DNA from: Sacculina carcini
Taxonomy: Eukaryota > Arthropoda > Thecostraca > Sacculinidae
Direction of reading: 5' to 3'
Assembly (NCBI GenBank): GCA_916048095.2
Contig: OU696597.1
Coordinates: forward strand, 5,306,627-5,370,626
Length of the DNA: 64,000 nt
The notes beneath the pieces are model-generated. The model was not told where the DNA came from. It worked only from the letters and a program-made list of their open reading frames with translations, and ran no database searches. Below, one piece after another: positions 11,961-22,717 of this stretch. Positions within the stretch are counted from its first letter, which is position 1, and every line of letters starts with the position of its first letter. Made by a program: the position numbers and the translations under genes.

Positions 11961-13800
11961 TAAATTTCACTGAAGCCCAATCACAATTAATAATGCATCA
12001 TATTATCTCCAAGCATGGATGGTGTGGTTTTATTGCGTACAGTTTAATTAATGCTACACTCTACTGAATATAAAGGCTTTATTGTCCTCAATAACGTTCC
12101 GCACGACGGGCGGGTAAAATGCTATTGGGAACAAAGTAAACTACTGAATTTAACTGTGTAATTTAATTGGTTTAATTTCAAGTTGCATAAGCATAAGTTG
12201 CATAAGGATATGGGTTGCAATATCATGTAATGCCAACTTATGCTGTTTTAGCGGAAGCATTAACCTGGAATTATAGAGATGACAGAAGGTTGCATTGTTT
12301 TGATAGTGTTGTGGAAAAACATGTTTTCTAAATTGAAACATAAATTTCACATTTAGACTTTTAGATTAGCTATAACTTTCCTGTGGGTTTGTTTTTCTTT
12401 TTCAATTTGCACTAATTTTTTTATGAATTGAATATTAATTATATTTTATGAACTGTTCCGCACGACGGGCGAATTAAATGTATCTATAAAGAGTGGGTTT
12501 AAATGATAGCGAGGTATATGATATTTTGCTAGCAGTAAATATTCTAGCGATAAAAGTAGAATAGCTCTTAAGCAAATGATTTTGGAGAATGATGTGAACC
12601 TTTAAATATATTTTGCGATCTGATGATATATGTATTAGGAATAATACGTAGCAGAATATAGATTGCATAATATAATATCGGCTGTAATATCAAGGGCTGC
12701 ATTATCGATGTAATCCAAAAAATAACAACTGTATGAATATGATGCATTAGTGGAAGCATTAACCGGGAATTATGAGATAATATGATAATGGTGTAAAATT
12801 ATATCGCATTATGCAACAAATGTGAATTTAGCTACCTTACAGTTTGGTCCCGATACTATATTGGCGGGTTGAGAGAAAAGTATTGGTGAGCCGCGTGTTT
12901 GGGACCCCTGGGGTAGATAATCTCAGTCTTCTGATTACAAATTATGATCGCATCAGTATATTTTGTGATCACAAACTAATAAGTTAAATCACCTCAGACT
13001 AGGCTGAGAGCGGTCAAGATTGAATGGTTGGGTTGGGTTGGGTAGGTTTGACTCAGGTTATATTGGGTTTTAATGATAGCGGAAAATATATAAATTTTAA
13101 CAATAAATATTATAGCGGTAAAAGTGAAATAGTACTTAAGCAAATGATATTGGGGAATGATGTTAAGTAATAAATATAGTTTGGAAACAGTCTGATGAAA
13201 AGATTTCATCATCTTTCATTGTTTGTTTCGTGTTTGTGTTCTGAATTATACCACACGACGGGCAGATATATATATCAGGCGGGTTGAGGGATAATATTTG
13301 TCAAAATAAGAACAAAAATATTCACATTTAGACTTTTCTATTGGTTAAGATATTTATAGGTTACATTTTTTGCTTTTCGATTTGTATTCATTATATTTTA
13401 TGGATTTGATATGAATTTTATTGTATGAATTGTTCCGCACGACGGGTGGGTTTAAAAAAGTGTTTTTAGATCATTTTTTCAAATGGTTCATTTAAAAAAA
13501 GGTTTTTTTTTATAAATAAAAATGTTCCGCGGGCAGCAACTATAGACAATAGAACGTTCAATTTACCCTGTAGAATTAATCCATACACAAAACCAATGGA
13601 TTTGACTTCAAGATGCAGAACGGATCGTGTTCGAGTTCTGAATTATTCAGCACGACGGGCGGGTTTAAAAATGACTCAGGCGGACTGAGGGGAAATATTG
13701 TGTCGAAATAAAAATAATTAAACTTATAATTTTCAATTGATTAATATTTTTATGAGTGTACCCTATTTCATTTTTATTTTTCCATATTTTTTATGAATTT
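11404..13800. repeat. Segmental repeat, copy 3 of 3 (cut by gap)
   Basis: Matches 1-2240 nearly base for base, with one ~61-bp insertion near 11545-11605, and runs into the assembly gap. It carries the CCGCACGACGGGCGGG motif near 12098, 12455, 13436 and 13650. Confidence 0.8.
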
Positions 13801-14000
13801 NNNNNNNNNNNNNNNNNNNNNNNNNNNNNNNNNNNNNNNNNNNNNNNNNNNNNNNNNNNNNNNNNNNNNNNNNNNNNNNNNNNNNNNNNNNNNNNNNNNN
13901 NNNNNNNNNNNNNNNNNNNNNNNNNNNNNNNNNNNNNNNNNNNNNNNNNNNNNNNNNNNNNNNNNNNNNNNNNNNNNNNNNNNNNNNNNNNNNNNNNNNN
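13801..14000. other. Assembly gap (200 N)
   Basis: A run of exactly 200 N. The base before 14001 should be the first T of the Gypsy-1 LTR, so the gap hides the left insertion junction of Gypsy-1 and the missing ~132 bp of the Gypsy-2 LTR. The round length suggests a placeholder of unknown true size. Confidence 0.99.
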
Positions 14001-14196
14001 GTAGTGTGTGCCTACACCGCCAGAGGGCGCGAGGGTATTAGGCGTGGGTGACGCTAACGGCCGTCAGCCAGTGTGTGTACAGCAGTGGTGGTGTGTGTGT
14101 CGTGGCGTTGTATCATTCTATTGTTGTTGTATTGTTATTGTTATTGTTGTGTTGAGTGCTCGGTGAGATAGATCCGTTGCTATAATATATCGTACA
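14001..14196 (+). repeat. Gypsy-1 5' LTR (first base in gap)
   Basis: The 196 visible bases match 18606-18801 with no difference that I can see. The LTR is 197 bp, TGTAG...TACA. Its last base is the A of the gag start codon. Identical LTRs indicate a very recent insertion. Confidence 0.95.
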
Positions 14197-17100
14197 TGGC
14201 GCAGCCGCTGCGAGACGAACAACAGCAGAAGCTGGACCAGCTCACAGAGTTGGTGACTCAGCTCGCTCGCCAGCAGCCTGCAATGGCAGCCCCCGCCAGC
14301 TCGTCCGCAGTCGCCCCACACACCATGGCTCATTGTCAGCCACCAGCCCGTCTGGCCTACGCAGCATCGGCAGCCGACTTTACCTCCTGGAAGGAGCGCG
14401 TGCTGGCACACACCACATTGTCAGGCAGTGATAGCCTGAGCCCTGCGCAGCAGCAAGCGCTGCTCACGACACTGCTGGACGACGAGTGGTGCCGCGTCAT
14501 CCGCCACTCACTGATGCTGCCGGCGACGGCTGATTTGCCCGCCTGCATCCGCCTATTGGAGGAGCATCAGCAGTCGCAGCAGAATGTGCTGGTGGAACGC
14601 CGGCGCTTTTTCGCCCGTCGACAGCAGGACGGCGAAAATGTGGGCGAATTCTTGCGCTCGCTGCGAGAAATTGCTGCCAGCTGCGATTTTTGCGCTGCCT
14701 GCCGCGACGAGCGTTTGCGTGACCAGCTTGTTATGGGGACGTCCGACTCTGCCGCTCTGCACCAGCTCCTGCAAGTCGCGCACAGGGACCTGTCGTTGGA
14801 CAAGGCACTCAAAATGTGCCAATCGGCTGAGTCAGCCCGCTTCAACGCTGCAGCTATGCGAAGCGCCTCGGCCGATGTGACTGGTTCCCCGGTTCCCCGC
14901 ACAGAGGTCGCGGCTGTACGCCGTCAGCAGCCGCGCATGCGCAGTCAACTGAGCCGGCAGTCAGATCGCGACGATGGCTCCGCCCCTTGTGTGCGGTGTG
15001 GGCAGCATCACCAGTCGGCCCCGTGCCGCGCCGCGGAGAGCTTGTGTCGTCGGTGCGGAAAGCGCGGGCACTACGCGCGCGTCTGCCGCTCATCACAGTC
15101 CCGTGCTGGCCGTCGTCGGGACAATTTTGTCAGAGACGTCGCCGATGACACTGATGATGATGTTGACGGTGTTGTGAATGTCAATACACCTGCTTTGTGC
15201 TCGTATATCGGCGATGTTTTTGATGACTTTAAACACACGCGCGTAACCGCTATTAGCATCACCGTTTCTGCAGAGGGCCGCGCGCCGCGCGAGGTTAAGT
15301 GGCGATGCGATTCCGGCGCCGATGTGTCGGTAATTGACGCTGGGATTGCGCAGCAACTTGGAGTGGCCAACAATAGTTTGCGCCCACCGCGGTCACGCTT
15401 GCGGGTCGCCAACGGTCAGTTACTGCGGTGTCTGGGCACGTGCGAGGCAGTCTTGCGACTCGGTGATGCCTCCTGCCGCTCCACTCTGTACGTGGTGCCG
15501 TCAGTGCGCTGTGCTCTGCTCTGCTGGCGAGACGCAGTGGAGCTGCGTCTACTGCACCGCGCATTCCCTCGGCAGATGTCTCGCGAACATCACCTGCAGC
15601 AGGTGACCGCTGGACCGGCAGCCACACCTCAGCAATGCCCGCGCTGGACCAACACAGCTCAGCCAACAGCGGCGGATCGTCGTTCGCATAGCGAGCAGCT
15701 TATAGCGGCCTTCCCTCGTGTGTTCTCCACGGACGGTCCTCTCCGGGAGATGAAAGGCGGGGCAATGCGGATCGATCTGCGCGATGAAGCGGTGCCGTAC
15801 AACGTGACGGCTCCCCGCTCCGTGCCGTTCTGTCATCGCGCCCAGGCACAACAGCAGCTGGAGCTGCTTCAGCAGCAGGGCGTCATCGAGCCGGTCTCCC
15901 ACCCGACAGACTGGTGCTCACCGATCGTCGTTGTCGGCAAGCGCAAGGCAGATGGCACGCCAAACGGCTGCCGACTCACGGTGGACTTCACACGCCTCAA
16001 CCGCTTCGTTCGCCGGCCTACGCATCCGGTTCGCTCGCCTGTGGAGGCTGTCAGCAGTATGGGCCTCGGCAATCGGTGGTTCACCCAGGTGGACGCATTA
16101 CAAGGGTACTTTCAGGTGCCCTTGCGGCGCGAGCACCGAGACCTCACCACCTTCATCACCCCGTGGGGCCGATTCAGGTTCTGTCGCGCGCCTATGGGCC
16201 TGGTCTCCAGCGGCGACGAGTTCAACCGACGCGGCGACGTCGCCTTGTCTGGCCTACCCGACTCCTGCAAGATCGTGGACGACGTGCTGGTGTATACCGC
16301 CAGCTACGACGAGCATCTGCAGCGAGTCTGGCAGCTGCTACAACGCTTCGACGACGCCGGCGTTACGTTGAACCTGCAAAAATTTATGTTCGCCGCCACT
16401 TCCGCCAATTTCTGTGGATTCCACATCAACGCCTCTGGATTCACCGTCGACCACAAGAAAATTCGAGCCCTCGCAGAATTTCCCGCGCCGACGGACCTTA
16501 CATCCCTGCGGTCCTTTCTCGGTTTGGCGAACCAGTTCGGTGACTTCTCGGACTCCATCGCCTCCGCTGCTGAGCCCCTGCGCCAGCTGCTCCGCAAAGG
16601 CGTCGAGTGGCAGTGGTCGTCACAACACGACGCTGCTTTCACGGCCGTAAAACGCGCGTTGGCCAGCCCTCCTGTGCTTGGTCACTTCGACCCAACGCGG
16701 CCCACAATGCTGGAGACGGATGCAGCACGTGAGAAAGGTCTCGGATTCGTTCTTCGCCAGCGGGATGATCAAGGCCGTTGGCAGCTGATCCAGTGTGGGT
16801 CGCGATTTGTGTCCGACACCGAAAGCAGGTATGCTGTGTGTGAGTTGGAGATGCTGGCAGTTGTGTGGGCATGTCAGAAATGCCATCAGTATCTGGCTGG
16901 CCTCCCCACGTTCAGTGTGGTCACCGATCACAAGCCTCTCGTTCCGATACTGAACGAGAAGGCACTCGGAGACATCTCCAACCCGCGCCTGCAACGTATG
17001 CGACAGCGTCTGCTGCACTTGACTTTTGTCGCTAGTTGGAGACCGGGTGCAAAGCACAACATCGCCGACGCTCTGTCGCGCGCACCTTCCCAGCCTGCTG

Positions 17101-18596
17101 ATGCTGACGCTGACGTTGACGAGTGCTCGTCTGGATTCTTCGTCCAGACGCTGGACGCGTTCACAGACGCAGACGACCTGGGTCATCGCACGTCACCGAT
17201 TGACACCACCCTGGAGGCGGTGCGAGCTGCGTCTCTGGCCGACGATGAGTGTCGCCAATTGATGACGTACGTGCTGGGCGGTTTCCCTCAGCACAAACAT
17301 CTGCTGCCCGCCAGTCTCCACCCATTCTGGGGCGTGCGCGACCAGCTCACTGCGGACCATGGGCTGATCCTGGTCGGCTGCCGCCTGCTTGTGCCCAGGT
17401 GTTTGCGGAAGGACACCCTCCGTCGGCTCCACGACGGTCACCAGGGGCAGGCCAGGACTGTGCAACGCGCACGGCAAACTGTCTTCTGGCCGGGCCTGAA
17501 CAACGAAATCGCCACTGCCGTAGCATCGTGCCGAAAATGTCTGCAGTACAAAGACAGCCAGCAAAAAGAGCCATACCTGACGGAACCGCACCCGACACGT
17601 CCTTTCGAATCGGTGTCCGCGGATTTTTTCCAACACGCAGGGAAGACCTACCTCGTGTGCGCGGACCGGTTCTCCAACTGGCCACTGGTGTTCGACTGTG
17701 GCCGTGACACCTCGGCTCATCAGCTGGTGAAGATGCTACGACATGTGTTCGCCATGACGGGGGTTCCGACCATACTGTCGTCAGACGGCGGTCCACAGTT
17801 CACGGCGCGCCACACGGCCGAATTTCTGCGACTTTGGCACATACGCCATCGTGTCTCCAGTCCGCACTTCCCGTCTTCCAATGGGCACGCTGAGTCCGCC
17901 GTGAAACGGGTGAAGCGGCTCATTCAGAAGGCGGCGCACGACGGGAACATCGACACAGACGCCTTTGTCGCCGGTCTGTTGGAGCTGTGCAACGCGCCGG
18001 GTGCCGATGGTCGCTCCCCCGCGCAGCTTTTGTACGGCCGCCCCGTGTCGTCCGCCGTTCCCGCGCATCCACGCTCGTTTCTGCCGGAGTGGCAGCCGCC
18101 CACCGCTGAGTGCGACCGGCGAGCGGCGAGCTTACACAACAAGCAGGTCGCCCAATACAACCGGTCGGCTAAGGTGTTGCCGCCGTTGCGGCCCGGCACT
18201 ACGGTGGCTCTCCAGGACCCGACATCCGGTCGCTGGGACCGGACTGGCGTGGTCGCCATGACTGGCCGTCGCCGCCAGTACGCTGTGCGCCTGCCTCACG
18301 GCGGTCTCTACTGGCGCAACCGTAGACACCTGCGACCAGCAGCCAACACACCCTCGCCCGTGGTACAGCCGCCGCTCGAAGTGCAGCCGCCGCCATCTGT
18401 TGGCACGGCGCCGCTAACGTCGCAGGAGACCAGAAGCAGACCCGCATCACCGCCGCCGCCGCCGGGGGAGAATGTGGGCGGTACATCGGAAGCCTCACGA
18501 ACCCCGCAATTCCGCCGGAGCGCCCGAACACGCAGACCACCGTCGCATCTGAGCGATTACGTCTGCAGAGCCGACAGCGCCCCCTCCACCACTTGA
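14196..18596 (+). CDS. Ty3/Gypsy Gag-Pol polyprotein, intact (Gypsy-1)
   Basis: One 1466-residue frame encodes the whole retrotransposon. In order: a Gln-rich, probably coiled N-terminus and Gag; two CCHC-type knuckles near 265-277 (CVRCGQHHQSAPC) and 283-297 (CRRCGKRGHYARVC); aspartic protease with DSGADVSVI near 371; reverse transcriptase with VDALQGYF near 628 and IVDDVLVY near 693 (I in place of the usual Y/F before x-D-D); RNase H with LETDAA near 838; integrase with an HHCC zinc domain at ~1078-1120 and a DD35E core (ADFF near 1141, SSDGG near 1195, GHAES near 1231); and a Pro-rich tail. Gag and Pol share one frame with no shift or stop. The coding region is clearly GC-rich, unlike the AT-rich flank. 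Clade not assigned. With intact LTRs this copy looks potentially mobile. Confidence 0.95.
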   Translation: MAQPLRDEQQQKLDQLTELVTQLARQQPAMAAPASSSAVAPHTMAHCQPPARLAYAASAADFTSWKERVLAHTTLSGSDSLSPAQQQALLTTLLDDEWCRVIRHSLMLPATADLPACIRLLEEHQQSQQNVLVERRRFFARRQQDGENVGEFLRSLREIAASCDFCAACRDERLRDQLVMGTSDSAALHQLLQVAHRDLSLDKALKMCQSAESARFNAAAMRSASADVTGSPVPRTEVAAVRRQQPRMRSQLSRQSDRDDGSAPCVRCGQHHQSAPCRAAESLCRRCGKRGHYARVCRSSQSRAGRRRDNFVRDVADDTDDDVDGVVNVNTPALCSYIGDVFDDFKHTRVTAISITVSAEGRAPREVKWRCDSGADVSVIDAGIAQQLGVANNSLRPPRSRLRVANGQLLRCLGTCEAVLRLGDASCRSTLYVVPSVRCALLCWRDAVELRLLHRAFPRQMSREHHLQQVTAGPAATPQQCPRWTNTAQPTAADRRSHSEQLIAAFPRVFSTDGPLREMKGGAMRIDLRDEAVPYNVTAPRSVPFCHRAQAQQQLELLQQQGVIEPVSHPTDWCSPIVVVGKRKADGTPNGCRLTVDFTRLNRFVRRPTHPVRSPVEAVSSMGLGNRWFTQVDALQGYFQVPLRREHRDLTTFITPWGRFRFCRAPMGLVSSGDEFNRRGDVALSGLPDSCKIVDDVLVYTASYDEHLQRVWQLLQRFDDAGVTLNLQKFMFAATSANFCGFHINASGFTVDHKKIRALAEFPAPTDLTSLRSFLGLANQFGDFSDSIASAAEPLRQLLRKGVEWQWSSQHDAAFTAVKRALASPPVLGHFDPTRPTMLETDAAREKGLGFVLRQRDDQGRWQLIQCGSRFVSDTESRYAVCELEMLAVVWACQKCHQYLAGLPTFSVVTDHKPLVPILNEKALGDISNPRLQRMRQRLLHLTFVASWRPGAKHNIADALSRAPSQPADADADVDECSSGFFVQTLDAFTDADDLGHRTSPIDTTLEAVRAASLADDECRQLMTYVLGGFPQHKHLLPASLHPFWGVRDQLTADHGLILVGCRLLVPRCLRKDTLRRLHDGHQGQARTVQRARQTVFWPGLNNEIATAVASCRKCLQYKDSQQKEPYLTEPHPTRPFESVSADFFQHAGKTYLVCADRFSNWPLVFDCGRDTSAHQLVKMLRHVFAMTGVPTILSSDGGPQFTARHTAEFLRLWHIRHRVSSPHFPSSNGHAESAVKRVKRLIQKAAHDGNIDTDAFVAGLLELCNAPGADGRSPAQLLYGRPVSSAVPAHPRSFLPEWQPPTAECDRRAASLHNKQVAQYNRSAKVLPPLRPGTTVALQDPTSGRWDRTGVVAMTGRRRQYAVRLPHGGLYWRNRRHLRPAANTPSPVVQPPLEVQPPPSVGTAPLTSQETRSRPASPPPPPGENVGGTSEASRTPQFRRSARTRRPPSHLSDYVCRADSAPSTT
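14197..14208 (+). promoter_or_regulatory. Primer binding site, tRNA-Ser-like (Gypsy-1)
   Basis: TGGCGCAGCCG starts directly after the LTR and differs by one base from the complement of an arthropod tRNA-Ser 3' end (TGGCGCAGTCGG). It overlaps gag codons 1-5, so there is no untranslated leader between LTR and gag. Confidence 0.6.
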
Positions 18597-18604
18597 AGGG
18601 GAGA
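18595..18604 (+). promoter_or_regulatory. Polypurine tract of Gypsy-1
   Basis: GAAGGGGAGA lies directly before the 3' LTR and overlaps the gag-pol stop codon (TGA at 18594-18596). It is the expected plus-strand primer for reverse transcription. Confidence 0.85.
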
Positions 18605-18801
18605 TGTAGTGTGTGCCTACACCGCCAGAGGGCGCGAGGGTATTAGGCGTGGGTGACGCTAACGGCCGTCAGCCAGTGTGTGTACAGCAGTGGTGGTGTG
18701 TGTGTCGTGGCGTTGTATCATTCTATTGTTGTTGTATTGTTATTGTTATTGTTGTGTTGAGTGCTCGGTGAGATAGATCCGTTGCTATAATATATCGTAC
18801 A
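18605..18801 (+). repeat. Gypsy-1 3' LTR
   Basis: 197 bp, TGTAG...TACA, with no visible difference from the 5' LTR. It abuts the interior of the Gypsy-2 LTR at 18802. Confidence 0.95.
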
Positions 18802-19242
18802 CATACAACAATTATTTTGCCAATTACACCATGCACTGTGCACACATCACCACACCGTATCACGTCACAAACCAAGGAAGACTGCCTCGCACCGTCCAGT
18901 TATGTTCGCCGTCGTGATACGTGCCAGTGGCCTACCCAAAGGGATTATACGTCGGCTGGCACTAGGCAGAGTGTGAGGGTAGTGCTGCTGTGTGTGAGAC
19001 CGGAATGTGAAAGAGTGTGTTATACGTGTGATACTGTCAGCGGCCTACCCTACGGTTTACCCTTCGGATGAGAGGCAGATCCTGAGGGTGGCGCTGATGT
19101 GTGTGTGGCTGCAGCGATGAAGAGCGTGTCATACTGTCCGCGGCCTACGCTGCCGTTTACCCTTTGGCTGACAAGCAGAGTCTGAGAGTGGCGCTGATGT
19201 GTGTGTGTGGCCGCAGCGGTGAAGAGCGTGTGATACGCTACA
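18802..19242 (-). repeat. Gypsy-2 3' LTR, split by Gypsy-1
   Basis: Matches 23715-24156 of the other Gypsy-2 LTR. The first ~132 bp (plus-strand order) are missing here and should lie left of Gypsy-1, inside or beyond the gap. The LTR holds imperfect ~70-80 bp internal repeats around GGTGGCGCTGATGTGTGTGTG. A C-rich tract at 19243-19256 is the complement of its polypurine tract. Confidence 0.85.
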
Positions 19243-19332
19243 CTGCCCCCCTGTTAGAAAATACTAGAGGAACATCAATAGTATTTGGCAGGAAATATTT
19301 ACACTGTGTACATGAGGCGATGCTTTTCTCAA

Positions 19333-21140
19333 CTATGACGTCAATGCAAACGTCACTCGATATCGACGAGGTGGTTGCTCGAGGCGTCCCGATCGGGTGC
19401 GCAGGATAGACGTAGGAGTTTCTGCTGGTTCCTGAGACGAGGTACTAGGTGTCACAACATTCGTTGGCCGCGGAATTCTTGAGTTTTTCCCGGCAGTGGC
19501 TTGAACGGGTGAGCGTGGCGTATAGACTTTATCGTAGAGTATTGGTTGAGGCCCACGACAACACTGCGCTTGGGATGCTGATGAAGATTGCACCTTGATG
19601 GGTTGGTGTTTTTGGATGGAAGATTCATCTTCAATCGCAGCTGGCTTTACTCGATTGATTGAGACGGTGTCTTCCCCAGACAATCGCTTTATTGTTATGG
19701 TCTTGTCGGTTCGTCGCACAGCTCGAAATGGCCCAGTAAACGGTTGGTCTATTGGTTCCCTGTGTGCTCCACATCGCACAAATACATGCGAACATGTTTG
19801 AAGCGCTGATGGAACATGTGATGATATTTTAGACTGCCCAGGTTGCGATGGACGCAGTCGTCGTATGACTGTTCGCATGACATCGGCGAATGAAGATTGT
19901 CAGCATGGCGTTGAATGTGCGCGCGGCGGTTCTACCATTTCGCATGGGATTCTAAGCGGCTCACCATATACAAGCTCTGCTAACGATGTCTTCCTGTCTA
20001 GTTTGACTGCAGATCTTAGGCCGAGAAGAATGGTACGTAGTGTGTCAGTCAACTTGGTGTTTGGATGACAACGTAGCTCTGATTTTAGAGGACGGTGGAA
20101 TCGTTCAACTAGTCCATTGCTGGCTGGGTGGTAGCTAGTGGTTGTTTTGTGTGTGCAACCCAGGGTAGAGCATAAGCTTTTCCAAGCTGTGCTAGTGAAC
20201 TGAGTGCCCTTGTCAGTGATGATGGCTTCAGGTACTCCAAAGCGCGCTACCCAGCCGGACGCGAATGCTCGGCATACCGTATCAGCGCGAATATCTGGAA
20301 TAGGGATGGCCTCAGCCCACCTGGTGTATCGATCAATACACGTAAAATACGGTATTGACTGCCGTCCGATGGTGGTAGTGGCCTCACAATGTCGGCATGT
20401 AGGTGCCGGAACCGATGGCGTGGCAATTCAAAATTACCAGGAGGTGAGCGAGTGTTCTGATGGATTTTCGCTCGTTGGCATCTCTCGCAGGCACGAGTTC
20501 ACCAGCTGATATCTGTTTTCATGTTGGGCCACACGCACCGAGACGTCACCATGTCTTGTGTTGCTCGTACGCCGGGGTGAGACATGCCATGCCACTTGTT
20601 GAAATATAATCGGCGTAGTGTTGTTGGGATCAATGGCCGTGTTTTTCCTGTTGAGATGTCACATAGTAGTGATGCACCACTTGGAAGTTTCGTATCACGG
20701 ATTCTCAGTGAATGTGGCTTCTTCAAGAATTCCTGTAGAGTTGAATCGCCCGTTTGCTCTTTCGCAAGGAATTCAAAGTCATGGAGCGGCAGCTCAGGTG
20801 ACTCAAGCACGTTGATAGCGCGTGGCAACGTATCAGCGACGACGTTGGTGGATCCCGCCACATACCGGATGTCGGATGTAAATTGTGTCACAAAATCGAA
20901 ATGCCTGGTCTCCCTTGGAGAATATCGGTCTGAGGCAGAGTTCAGAGCGGTGACCAGTGGGCGATGATCAGTGAACACAATTAACGGCCGACCTTCAACA
21001 GAATGTCTGAAACGTTGTATGGCGGCGTAAATAGCCAAAAGCTCGCGGCCAAATGTGCTGTATTTTATTTCGGCAGGACGCAAAGAGTTGGAGAAAAACG
21101 CCAGTGGCTGCCAGCTATTGTTCACAAACTGCTGCAGCAC
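19333..21140 (-). pseudogene. Gypsy-2 RNase H and integrase, broken
   Basis: The minus strand reads RNase H (GRELLAIYAAIQRFRH, FTDHRPLV, then DTLPRA where DALSRA is usual) at 21140-20790. The integrase zinc domain (WHGMSHPGVRAT) is near 20590, and integrase core pieces with frameshifts run from 20498 to 19880. A C-terminal segment (TGPFRAVRRTDKTITI, SINRVKPA) lies at 19878-19333. At least two frames are needed. It is the C-terminal half of the Pol of the element bounded by LTRs at 18802-19242 and 23583-24156. It cannot make an active integrase. Confidence 0.85.
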
Positions 21141-21227
21141 TGCGCCAACGGCGTTTTCAGATGCATCAACCTGTAAGCTAATGGGTGCATTTTTTACAGG
21201 ATACGTCAGGATGACCGATGCAGCCAG

Positions 21228-22717
21228 TTATCCTTTGATGTCACTGAACGCGTTGTCGGCCTCGATGGTCCAGTTGACTGGTCGGTGAGAGCGTTTACCG
21301 GTATGTTCAAGAAGAGCATGCAGTGGCTGAAGTTGCTCGGCAGCAACGCTAAGAAAGCGGTTATAAAAAGCTAGCATTCCCAGGAAACGGCGTAGCTGTG
21401 ACTGCGTTTCCGGCCGAGGGAACGCTGATATTGCTTGCGTTTTCTCCGGCAGTGGTGCTACTCTGCTGGCTGACAAGCGATGACCGAGAAATCGTACAGC
21501 TGATGCTGCAAAAAGGCATTTCTGTGGGTTGATAATTACCCCGTATTCTTGCAAGCGTTTCAGCACAGCGCGCACATGATCCTCGTGCTTAGCGAGTGTT
21601 GTGCTGGCGATGAGTCTATCGTCGATATACGCGTAAACATTTTTGAGTCCGCGCAGCACCTCGTCAATAAATCGTTGCATGGCTTGTGCGGCATTTCTCA
21701 AACCGAACGGTATTCGAGTAGCTTCGTACAAGCCAAACGGTGTCGTAATTGCCGTTTTGTGTACGTCGCACGGCTCCACCGGTATCTGGTTGTACGCCCG
21801 AACCAGATCAAGCGTTGTAAACACTGTACAACCTGCCAATTCACTTGCAAAATCGTGTAGATGCGGGATATTGTAGCGGTCTGGTTTGGTACACGCGTTC
21901 AAGGCTCGGTAATCACCGCATGGTCGCCACTCACCCGTTTCTTTTTTGGTACCATATGCAGGGGCGCCGCCCAGCTGCTCCGGGAAGCTCGGATGAGTCC
22001 CAGCTCGAGCATTTTGTCGAAAGACTTTTTTGCTATGGCTAAGCGGTCTGGAGGTAAGCGACGAGGGCGAGAAAACTTCAGCTGGCCAGTGGTTTCGATG
22101 TGGTGTGTTACGCGATGCTTCAATGGAACTGGCTCCTTTGGACTCCGTAAAATTCCGGGAAATTGAGAGATGAGCTCCTGGAAACTGTCTTGTGGTTGAA
22201 TCAAACATTGCAGGCTAGATGAAGTTTTTGTATAAAAATTGCCACGTGTGCGTACATTTCCTGCGGCATTTCGTAGCTCACGTTTATACACATCAACAGT
22301 GAGTCTGTGGGGTGGCAGCAAATCGGCACCAATAATATTCATAGATATATCGGCGACGATGAATTTCCATTCCAACGAAGTACCTTCGTCGAGCGACAGT
22401 TGAATTATGTGTGTACCGTATACGTCGACGAGAGAACCGTTGGCCGCCAATAGCTTCGAGTGACCTATTTTTGTTGGTGGAGATGAATGAAACGCCGGAG
22501 TGACGACACTGACCTGCGCTCCCGTGTGCACGAGGAACTGCTTTCCTGTGCTTTTGTCTATCACCATGAATAGAGGCACCGATTGTTGCTGTCTGCCTGC
22601 AGGTACTGGTGCACTACTCTGCAGGCATGCTAGTTTTCCGCCGACGATTGCGCAGACCAGCTGCACGGGATAGTGTACTGATCTGCAGAGGCACCCCATC
22701 GGCGGTGATACCAACAA
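21228..22717 (-). pseudogene. Gypsy-2 protease and reverse transcriptase, broken
   Basis: The protease region at 22717-22300 has FLVHTGAQVSVV, where the catalytic Asp of D-T/S-G is His, so the protease should be dead. The RT follows in another frame: [39 protein letters not shown] and YIDDRLIAS (x-D-D intact), ending at a TAA at 21228 just before the RNase H. The frame change near 22100-21950 and that stop show decay. Family: CsRn1-like Gypsy, judged from the tRNA-Trp-type primer site and Gag type. Confidence 0.85.

Noticed and set aside
13756..14041. Open frames across the N gap
   Set aside because: Undefined bases carry no stops; artefact.
14553..18540. Many antisense and shifted frames over Gypsy-1
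   Set aside because: Shadows of the GC-rich gag-pol frame; none has a known domain.
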